Source: Lingula anatina
Lineage: Eukaryota; Brachiopoda; Lingulata; Lingulida; Lingulidae
Assembly (NCBI RefSeq): GCF_001039355.2
Contig: NW_019775874.1
Coordinates: 26,411-90,410, forward strand
DNA: 64,000 bases
Direction: 5' to 3'
In this document: positions 42,401-53,021 of the stretch, piece after piece
Numbering within the stretch: position 1 is the first letter of the stretch
How the letters are laid out: every line of letters starts with the position of its first letter
Notes under the pieces: generated by a model
The model's database searches: none
Seen by the model: only the letters and a program-made list of their open reading frames with translations
What the model was told of the DNA's origin: nothing
Translations under genes and position numbers: made by a program

Positions 42401-45400
42401 TGCTAAATGGATAGAGAGGTGGAATCTTGATTTCACATTTTTTCATAAAAAAAAAAAAAATCAAAAACTGAACTATCATGTTGTTAAACAAGGGGAAGAA
42501 CAAACTGTCATATCCAAGCATCGATTTGTACAAATAATTGCATACAAATATATTCAACACAAAAATATTTCATTGAAAACCCATCAACAATGCTGTCAAA
42601 CCGACCTTGAACTTGGATATCACTTGATTCATGAGAGGCAGAAAGTCGTACAACTCTTTGGCCTCCGCGTCTTTCAGCAGCTGCTCCATAGCCAGGGGGA
42701 CGTAGGGGAGAATTTCACTCTCTAGACAGACCACCATGCGATGCAGGTACTGGCGCACACCCGTCTGGAGCAGCTGGCGATGACACGGGGTGTTCAGCAC
42801 ATGCAGGAAGATCTGCAGTGTCTCTGTGAACGGTTCGACACAGCTGCACTGTCGCATTGTTTGCTGGTTGGAGAAGGCTTTACTGGCACGACTGAAAACC
42901 ACAACACAGAATTCGAGCTTTATTATTAGTAGGGCTGGAGAGTTACATAGGATTTTAACTTTCAGGTGTATTATTTTGTATAAAATCAAAATTTTACAAG
43001 TACAGTTATCAATATGTCTGGCCTTGAATCTTTTTGATCCTATACTCCACAAATGAATATGCATTTTCAAGCTACTTTTAAAACAATTTTAATAAAGTAA
43101 AGTAAAGTAAAGTATTCTTTTGAAAATCCATCATATATAACCCACCTTGCAAAATTCATAGCATGGCTTAGAGACTGGGCAAAGCCAAACTGTTTTGTTT
43201 CATCCGTCTCTGCACACATTTTGGAGTAAATACTGTCAAACTTGCTGACGATGGGGGCTAGAAGGGCCTTCATCAACTCTGCCTTTTTCTGAATAAACAA
43301 TGAATCAAATAATGAATCTGCATCAAAAACTGTATAAATTGAGTAAATTAAATACTGCATCAGTTGTATAAAACAAGAAGGCAACTATTCTGAGATTCAT
43401 GCCTACTTAAACAAATGTTCAAATGATCCCCTGTTGCTCTGCTGATTAAGAGTCATTCTAAGAAATTTTTCACATTCTTTGATAAATCCTTTTAATGAAA
43501 TTAATTATAAGATGGCAAAAAGACACCACATGCTTCAAATCTCCCTTGGACTAAAACAATCTTTACATTAATCAAAAATATGCCTTATGTGCTTTAAGTT
43601 TTCAAGTTTTTTTAAGCATAAGAAAGATATAATTGATGATATGAGTTAGGTAAAAAGTGGAGGGGAATACCATGCACTGCCCCCATACTGACCTCTGGTG
43701 GGAAATAACCCGAGACTATCACTGTCCCGGCCGTCTCATACATGAACAGCTTGTCCACACTGGTCAAGGAAATTTGCAGACCATTGTCTGGAGTGTTCAG
43801 GACCAGCAGATCAGCTATCCGGGTCAGGATCTCCTGGACATTCTCATAGCTCTGGACATGTGCCCTAGATCATATTGATTCAAGTTGTTTTCTTTAATTC
43901 TGATTTTCTAACAGATGTCTGTATCATAATGTTATAATAATATACATTTTCAACAGATTAAAATAGAACAAAATACATAATTGTCAGATGATGAAAAGTG
44001 ACAGTTGTTTTTTAAGATAACTGATTGTGTTAGTTGTGACAGCTTACTGTGCTGGTTATGAAATTTGCTCCAATCTTCACAAATTTCAATCAATCAACTA
44101 TTACAGAATCAATTTTCCCGATGCAAGTATATTTTGTACTATGTTCGTTTAACAGTGCGCTGATAAATTAGATCAATAAGTACCTAATTCCCTTGATGAA
44201 TCTAGAAAATAGATAGGATACTCTGCTCCTGACAGACTTGGACTTGTTGTGCAGACCTCTCTCATCCAAAAATGCAGTCTGCGTGGGGGGAAAAAAGAGA
44301 GTAGTTAACTTTATTTTTTATTAAAATTCACAAAAGAAACAGTTGTTTATGTCAAGTAATTTCATTATCAAGAATAAATGAATGTTTGTGGATTTCTGCT
44401 TCACAGAATGTTTACATTTACATTACAAATCACATCTTTAAAAGATAATGATAAGTCTGACATGTTTCACTTTTAAGTTGCCAAGTAACTAACAGTAACA
44501 TTGCACAAATATCAAATATATTTTTAAATACCACCAATGTGAAAGATTTCTTTAACTATACACATTTACAAAGTCAACAACTAAGAGGTCAGTAAATCTT
44601 ACCAGTATCGCAGGGATATGCTGTGGCTCAGACAGGAAGAATTTCTCATATCTGACGATGGTTTCAAACATCTGCAGGGTGACAGCTGTATGGGGGGTGT
44701 GACTTACACCACAGGTGACAAGCTGAAAGCAGATTGTTATTACTGAAATCCTCATCATCCTCATTAAGTATGTATTAAAGAACTCAGTATCTTACTATTA
44801 CACTTTTAAAGAGTCAACCTGAGACTTATTTTGTATTGACAAAGCTAGCAAATACCTACATTAAAACAGAACACAATAAAACATGAAAACTTTCAAAGAA
44901 ATCAAAATTTTTCCTACTTCTTTTTAATCTTAGTTTAACTGTGTACAGTAAATCGCTCACCAGTCTCATCATTTCTTGGAGCGCCGTAGTTTTGGACTGA
45001 CTAGCATCTCTGAATTGCGGTCCCTGAGTGGGCTGAAAACAATTACCACATTTTACAATAATACTTTTTGCTTTCACATCACACAGGAAGATGCAAACCT
45101 TCAAGAGGAGTGAAGTCAATGTGATAAAGCAAAGCATAGAGTAAAACAACGTAATGGCTAATATTGCGCCACTGTTAAATTCACAGAGTGAAATCTAAAG
45201 TTTTATAAGGCAACACTAACTTGTATGTTTTTCTCTTTTTCTAACTCATGAAAGCTGCAAACTTCAAGAGATCAGTATCTTTTTTACATCAACTTCCTAA
45301 GGTACAATAATTTACAAGTTTCAAACCTAAGTGAACATATCTTCAGGGCTTGATTCTTTCTATACTTACAGGGATAGTTTCTCCTAAAATATACAACAGA

Positions 45401-48400
45401 TAGATGGCGACCTCCACTTCCTGGTGCTCCATGTTCCTCCAGTTCTGAAGAGTGCTGGCTACCAAACTGTGAACTGCCGCCACTATCAGCTGGTTATCCT
45501 GAAACAGAAACATATGAAAATAAAGTTATCTTTAAACAGACTGGCATGGCAACTGAGGAAAAGAGAGAAAGCTTTCCGCTGAAACTAAAAATTCCTGACC
45601 CCTGCCTTGCATGTCTTGTCAGAAAATCATCACGTGATTTACTTCAACATTTTACTTTTTATTCAAATGCTGCATAGTTTCCTTAGATATTTAGCTTTAT
45701 GTTAGATGAGATATAATGGAAAAGAGTGCATATAACTTCTTCCATTTTATCCAGTGTAAAATAAGTCCAAAGAATTTATAAATGAGAAAGATAACATATT
45801 AAACTTACCAGTTGAGCAAGATTATTGAAGATGGTTTTTAACTGTTTTCTGTATTCTTGAAACATTGCTTCTTCCTCTCCCTAAAAGATAAATGCATGTG
45901 ACATTATTTGTTAAAATAGTTGAAAAGACACAAAGAATTATAATAATTTATGGGCTGTTCATAAGAGAGCGTATAGGAACTGTAAACACTGCTTCACTTT
46001 TTCTTTTACAATGGGACCTGCAATTTTCAGTTAAATTTAATGAAATTAATTAACAAGGAAAATCTGTTCTTATGTACATTTTAACACCTTGTTGCTTGTA
46101 GTTCTTACCTCTTGATCAAAGTTGTATGATTCATCATATTTCAATTTCTTCACAACAACAAACAGCAGTCCCTTAAAAATACATATTAATGATGCTATTT
46201 AAAAAGGGTTATTATTTGAGTGCACATGCAATTGACCTACAATTTTTAAAATAAACAACACTCTTTGCCTAAATCAGTTTTTCAAGCAGTTTATCAATGA
46301 TGAAAAATCAAGCATTTCAGTATCATTGTTATAACAATTAATACTTTAGCAGTTTGGAGAAAATAATGCTTTCTTGAGTGGGCATCATGTTCACAGCAAA
46401 CATAACCACATTTTGTTCATCAAAGTAATCAAATTTATAATTGAATAAATGACAACAAAAACATCACAAAAACCATAACATGCTCACCTCAATATTCTGT
46501 CTCTGTTTTTCTGACAAAGTCTTCACTTGTTTCAACACGGAGATGTAGTCGTGTGCAAATGTTATTATGGCCCCGGACACATCATCGTCCTCGTCACCAA
46601 GGAAACGGAACATTAATGGCACCTTATGTTCAAAAGCTTGCATAGTGACATTAGAACTGGCACTATCCCCCGCCTTGACCAACCTGAATCAGGTGAAAAA
46701 CATTCATTGCATTATTACAATCACTAATACACAGGAATAGATTCTAGGACTAGATTATATTCTGATGCTGGGACAGATTACACATCAAGCAATCAAAATG
46801 ACTATCAAAAATAATTAGCAGTACTCCTTTTAAATAGTCTGTAGTAGATACATTTTCAACAATCTTTATTTTTGATGTTAATCACTAATAATAAAAATAA
46901 AAATAAAAATAAATAAAAGTGTCCCTCACTTTTGCCAGGCCTGTATGAGCTGCAGACCCATCCCATTAACCAGCTTGGACAACTTGGCCACAAAATCTCC
47001 TTCCTCGTCCTGAAATATTATATATAACAAAGCTCAATGTTTTCTTATCAAACCATGACAAATCTATATTAGAGAAGTAAATATATGGGTACAAATGACA
47101 GGCTTTTTAACAAAGTTAATAAATGGCAAAATGGGGCTAAATAACAGATCTTCACAATTGTCAAAATTTTTCAGATAAATCTCATAATAACATAAAAGAA
47201 ACCAAGAAGTGATAGCTTTACCAAACTAGGAAACCTGAAATGTCATTATCTAAGTATATTACCCCTTCTTTCCCTATGTAGATTCAAAGGATGGGAAATA
47301 AGTAAGAAGGATGACCCCCCCCCCCACCATGCATGTGCATTCACACACGCGAAGCGGTAGACTCTGTCAATATATACCTCTGTGGGGTGTATCACACCAG
47401 CACTATCCAGCACATTAGTAAAGGACTCTATCAACTTCGTCTTGGCTACTGGGTCCATGCCCTTACTGATGATCTCGTGAATACAGTCGCACGCACTCTC
47501 TCGCAGGAGGTTCATGCGCATGAAACGAATTAGCACCTCCACAAACTTGTTGTTGGCTATCATGTTAATGTCAATCCATGATACGTATTTCCCTATTATA
47601 TCTAGGCACAGACATACAGTCTCTGGGTTGGACGACTCATAACCTGTCTGGAAAATAAAGTCCTAAATATTAAACCACACCTTCACTATATCAGAGCAGG
47701 GTACAACTATACACACAGTAGAGAAAACATATCTTCATTTTTCTTTCAATTTACTTATTATCTAATAATTTAATACATCATCTAGCTGTGCACTTACAAT
47801 GTCCTCAATTTAAGGAACATTTTTCTTTAAAAGAGAAAAACGTTATGTTCTAGGACAGATTGAGAAGCGTAAGTGAGCGTTAAAGGAGACAAACTTTCAC
47901 AGGGGGCAGTGTGAACACACTTACAATGATCTGGTACCAGGAATCCACCAGCTGTGCCACACAGTCTACCCTCATGGTGTCCTTAATCATGGTGTTCCTC
48001 TCTGTCTCCTGAAATCATAAAAATAACACCAGTCACCTTTTTACAGCAATTATACAATGGAAATTCAATTCAAATATCACGTCACTTCATAAATGCTTTG
48101 TATTATTCCCATAATTGTCAAAGATATTTAGTCTTATGCCAGGTGAGATATCACAGTTGAAGATATCATATTGATCTGATAAGTGTGCTGTTTTAATATT
48201 AAGTACTTACTCCCTGTTATCCTACTTTTACACCGTATAGTAATTCTAAAAGTAAGTTAATTGTGAAATTTAAAAAAAAAAAGCGTCACTCTGTTTTAAC
48301 ATACATACCTGCTGTGTGTGGACAATATCTCTGTCAACCACCTCACTGTCGATTGCAACCAGAACCTTCAGGTACATATCCACAGCCAGAGGCCCCATGC

Positions 48401-50199
48401 TCAGCAACTGAAGTAAATCCTGGAAGAAGCTCGGCCAGCGCTGAGGATAGTCACAGACAAACGCCAAGGACAGAACCTGGGCAACCTTGTTACGCAGAAA
48501 GGTTTTATTCTTTGTGGTGTCTTGGCTCTGGAATTGATGTATATACAATGTAGTAGTGATTTTATGTGTACAAAATAGGTTCATTGAGGAGACTCCAGAT
48601 TTTAAGACAGTATTTTTATTCAAGTTTACCAAACTCATTCCCACAATTTCTTCATGGTGTCTTGGCTCTTTAATTGACATATATGATTACATGTAAACAA
48701 AATAAGTACATTGAGGAAACTCCTTACTGAAGGCCATATTTGTGCCCCACTTTTACAAACAATTTCCTCCACGACGGAGTTCTCACCTGTAACTGTAGCA
48801 CAGTCATCAGGAAGGTCTTGCACTCTCGTTGAACAACAGGGCTGGCGCTGACATAGCTACAACATATTTAAAGGGATGAGCTCAAAGAAGAAATTAAGCC
48901 CAAAAATAGGTACATTTTTTTAACTTTAAGGCCATAAAATTTTGTCAACTTCAGGGCAAGATGACATCATACTAGTTGTACCTTTGAATCAATTAAATGT
49001 TGGTTTAAGACTTTCTTAATATTAAACAGGCTGATATATCGTGGTTCAAAGACGGCTTTTATCTTTGGACTGAACGTTTAGATCAATTTCAAGCTTACGT
49101 TATTTTGTGAAAAAAAGAAACTGACCATTGGTTTATATAATGGATATATATGAACTGCATATAACATGATATTAAAACTGACAATAAATCAGTTATTTGT
49201 TCCACAAAATTATGTCAAAAGGTACAGTTCATTTTCAATAAATAAAAAATTTGAGTACATATGTCATATATTAGAACTTCCAAATTGACAGATATCATTT
49301 TTTCTATTCCACATTTTAATATTATCTGAACATTAATCTAAAAATAAATATGAAGGCACACGCACCTTGTTTTCAGGAAATGTTCAATAACTTGATAACA
49401 AAAGAACTGAATGTGATCGTTGCTGAAAATAAAAATATATGTGTGAAACAGAAATCAAAATAAAAAGTAATCTGTATTAGATATTAACAAACTTGCAAGA
49501 TTAAAATCAATAAATAAAAAATTAATCTAACACATAAATAATATCAACTTAAAGCTATTGTCTTTATTCCACTTTTACTTCCTAGTAAACAATGTCAGAA
49601 TAAAATACTGTGCTTCATTTGTTAATCATTAAAAAAATAATTCCCAAATAACAAAACCAAAGTCATCAGGCAGATGCTAAGGTAAAATAAGAGTTATTGA
49701 AAAAACAACAAATTTTATCTTCTACTGTGTCTGTGTATCATAAGAAAAAGAACAGACAGTCTTTAATGAAATGGTAACACATGTAGAGCACTTACCTGTG
49801 ATATCTCCCGGAGGTGAGAGAAGCAGCACAAAGTCTCCAGCCATCTTCTGAGGCTTTCAGCTGCTCAAAATACTGCAACGTCTGGAAGGAATAGAGAGAA
49901 TCCTGATGAAATTTTAGCATTTGAGTAAAATTTGACTTGAGAAATTCTATTAGTGCCTAGTTGGAGAATTTCATCAGCAGTGTTTTTCACTCACTGGCAA
50001 TAAATATTTTCTTCAAACCAACAACAGGAAGCAAATGTTTAAAGGCTTTTGAAAGTCAGGGTAACAAAGTATGTATAAAATCCTCAGTAGCCTATTTCAT
50101 GCTGGAAATGGGTTAACAACATGAAGGAGAACTTACGAGAGCCCTAGCTGCGGGATCGTTGACCTGGGGGTCCAGCCCTTGCAGCGCCACCTCCTCCAT
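39498..50199 (-). CDS. XPOT: Exportin-T (tRNA exportin)
   Basis: 26 coding exons join to 967 codons plus stop; the human protein is about 962. Exportin-T is a karyopherin-beta that binds mature tRNA and RanGTP in the nucleus and releases tRNA in the cytoplasm. Landmarks in order: LQYFEQLK, FFCYQVIEH, KTFLRNKVAQVLSLAFV, VAIDSEVVDRDIVHT (RanGTP-binding N-terminal region), CDCIHEIISKGMDPVAKTKL, GDEDDDVSGAI, ETIVRYEKFFLSEPQHIP, TYETAG-type VDKLFMYETAG, GVRQYLHRMVVCLE, YKNVVPACFMAPMKSTFDL and YLKAFFARFKS at the end. Exons: 50137-50199, 49796-49881, 49366-49422, 48787-48856, 48306-48527, 47925-48008, 47378-47647, 46930-47009, 46488-46683, 46109-46171, 45809-45880, 45370-45498, 44961-45032, 44603-44722, 44184-44278, 43693-43864, 43146-43288, 42606-42891, 42163-42352, 41605-41672, 41208-41256, 40808-40923, 40540-40587, 40208-40279, 39850-39903, 39498-39524. 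A tcccagcag acceptor at ~50234 shows that the 5' UTR is split. Confidence 0.95.
48521..48727. repeat. XPOT: 140-bp duplication of the acceptor and start of XPOT exon 5
   Basis: GGTGTCTTGGCTCT and ~65 following bases at 48521 recur from 48661, including ACAAAATA.GT.CATTGAGGA.ACTCC. The first is the true start of exon 48306-48527 (SQDTT...); the second gives SQDTMKKLWE and is intronic. Confidence 0.65.
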
Positions 50200-50239
50200 G
50201 ACTGCCCCATACACTGCCCCACACACAGGATACCTGCTG

Positions 50240-51700
50240 GGATAACATACAATATCAATATATATCATTTATGTATTACTGATATCATTTATTTACCAAA
50301 ATAATTTACATATTTATGTCTTTATAAAACCTTTATATGAATTACATGGAGAAGAAGCAAATAAGCCAAGCAGCAAGAACTGGGGTAGCAAAGAGGGCAG
50401 TGAAGCCCGCACAGCAGCAAAAGATAGAAGACAACGACAGAGGATGCCGACAAGCCTTATTAGCCCACCACGGCTCAAAGAGGATAAGTAAGTAAGACAT
50501 TTAAGTATCCTGTTACTCCCTCTCCACACCACTCCAGCACCACAACCTCCCTCCACCATATACACAACTTGACAAAAGTGCAGAAAAAAAAAGAAAAAAA
50601 TTTAGAAGGATAATTAAAACCTACCGCCACCCTCCCACAATTTATCTCTGGCAATGTTGGTTAACAAATATATATAGGTTGTAAAGTAGAAACCAAAATT
50701 TAGAGTACTAACGAATGCACAAAACTTTGTGCTAATTGAAGGTCTTTGATCTCCAGTATCTAAACTTACTGTAAAACCAGCAATATGTTATGACATCTAG
50801 TTCTGAATATTTGATAAAAATGGATGGAGTTACATAAAAAAATAAACCACCCACATCATTAACCCGTCAAAGTATGTATGGCTGTATTCCCAGAGCTTTT
50901 AGATCGATCTATCCCCGCGGGGAGTCTCACTAGATTACTCTCAGATAATCCTTCTTAAATGTCCGTCCCGCCTACTACAAGCGGTAAGGGGGTAATTAAC
51001 TTTCGTGTCCGCTCGGCTGACAGCTATTTAGCGTGAACCCCCAGGGAGTTAGGTCGATCTAATCTCTGGAAATGGGGCCTATGACGGGAGAACCCACCCC
51101 TCAAACAGGTCCGCCTCAAACGTGAACATCTGCGCTTGCAAATACATTCCGAGTTATTTGGATTTCCAACGTTTCAGTAACAGTATCTTCATTGTCAGAC
51201 TGCGTCTAATTTAGAAAGTGTGATCGAACGAAATCTATCACTGCTTGTTCTGGCCTTTCTTAGCTCGCCTCATTTCACCGATTCACCAAGTCACGTTGTA
51301 AAACAGCCGACAACCGGTGCGATTAATTGTTGATTAAAGTCAGGTTTGCATGTCCGAATGATCTCTGGGTGAACACATTAAACAGATATATGTTATCAAA
51401 AGCTCTCCAATGACGCACTAACCTTTAGTGTGTATATCTTCGCCTTAAATGCACATTGTTCGCATCAAAACATTACAGCCACGTTTCATCAGCTGCGTAG
51501 GCTGCCATGACACTTTGAAGTCTCGTTTGGACGGGATTTTTAACAATTTCTCCAATTTTGTCTCCTTTATTATAAAAATGTCCATCTTTGATTAGAAATA
51601 AAAACAAAACTATATCTTTGTATGAATTAAAGTAAACTGTAGATTTTTTTGGCATTTTCTTAAAAAATGTAAATCTCGTTTTAGCGGAACACATATCGGC
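50240..51700. promoter_or_regulatory. Divergent upstream interval of XPOT (minus) and RPL18A (plus)
   Basis: The two genes start in opposite directions, so this interval carries both promoters. An RTE-like fragment occupies 50345-50498. A GC-richer block at 50885-51130 includes the palindrome CCCCGCGGGG (50917-50926) and two copies of a TCGATCTA-containing segment ~150 bp apart. It may hold XPOT's non-coding first exon, but I could not fix its donor. Confidence 0.45.
50345..50498 (+). mobile_element. 3' end of an RTE-like non-LTR retrotransposon
   Basis: An open frame of ~46 codons reads ...KNWGSKEGSEARTAAKDRR... and stops in LKEDK, immediately followed by a short TAAG tandem tail (gataagtaagtaag). 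The A.DR core near the C-terminus and a 3' microsatellite tail are typical of RTE-clade LINEs in molluscs and other invertebrates. Only the 5'-truncated tail is here. Clade assignment is from memory of family features and is uncertain. Confidence 0.4.
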
Positions 51701-51720
51701 CTTTTTCCTCGTGTAACAAG
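51701..51720 (+). promoter_or_regulatory. RPL18A: 5' TOP-type transcription start of RPL18A
   Basis: CTTTTTCCTC starts 20 bases before the ATG. Ribosomal protein mRNAs start at a C followed by a pyrimidine tract (5' TOP), which couples their translation to TOR signalling via LARP1. Placing the cap at 51701 gives a ~20-nt 5' UTR, typical for this gene class. Confidence 0.65.
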
Positions 51721-52987
51721 ATGAAGGCTCGCGGTGAGGTTAGTGCTCCAAACTGCAACCCACATTATGACAAATAAAACTCTAAAAGTCACCGTGTTTA
51801 TGCATTTTCATAAACAACAGAATAAAATGATGTAGTTAAACCCCTTTTTGAATTGTTCTCATAGCGATGAGTGAAGATAATTGAATTTTGTGAGAGCACG
51901 CTTATCCAAGATGGAGGATAGGGCTGAGAGCATGAGAAAGTGGCCCTGATGGAGTGAATAGCTTTGGGTATCGAAACATACCTGAATTATGTTGGCGGTC
52001 GCATTACATAACGTAACAGATCAAGTTAATGAGTTACTTTTGAAGGAGTAATTCAACATGTTGATAATCACGTAGAGAGAATGAATCTTTCAGTCGGACG
52101 TGACAGTAATATGCCCCTTCCATCCACATTACCTTGCTGTGTATAAATTAATGACAAGCATTTATGCAGTAAAAAGATTCTTTTGTAAGACTTTCTCACT
52201 GCATTGACCCCATTTTGATTTAATTGTAATGAGGAAAACTAAAATAATTATTTTCTTCGTGTGCAGCTGAAGGAGTACAAGGTGATAGGGCGGCGTTACC
52301 CCACGGACAAGGACAGGGTGCCTGCCTTGTATCAGATGAGGATCTTCGCCCCTGACAAACCCACAGCCAAGTCCAGGTTCTGGTACTTTGCCAAGATGTT
52401 CAAGAAGATGAAGAAGACTAACGGAGAAATTGTCTGTTGTCAGATGGTAAGAGAGGACTTAAAAGAGCAGCGCATGTGTGTTAATTTTAACTTTTATTCT
52501 CATTGAAGTAAACTTAATTTACTTAAGACAAACTATCCACATGTGAAAATATCCCAAAGTGACATCAAAATAACTAAGTATCCTGCAAAACTATATACAT
52601 TTCCAAGGTGAGAACTTTGAAACTATAAATTCCCTCATTGCCAAAGGGGGACTTTTTTCATGTAAATGAGCCAAATTTTAATCTAATCTGCACAAATATC
52701 CCAATGCCACTAATACGTATGGCAGTATTATGTGGTTTGAAGCAAGTGCAAAAAGAAATACATATTGTCGCCTTTCTTGGCCCCTTTGATGCCACTGAAA
52801 GTGAAAACTTTTTGTAACACATTAATTTTCTAAGCTGATTGCGGGGGGAAAAGTGAAGAAAGATACTTTAATTTATATTTGATATATTGAAAGATGGAAA
52901 TGTTTATGACTATCTAAACAGGATTTTTAAAAGGCATTGACTGAAATGCCAACTTGGGTGAAATATTATTTGCCTCTTTTACTAAAC

Positions 52988-53021
<34 letters not shown>

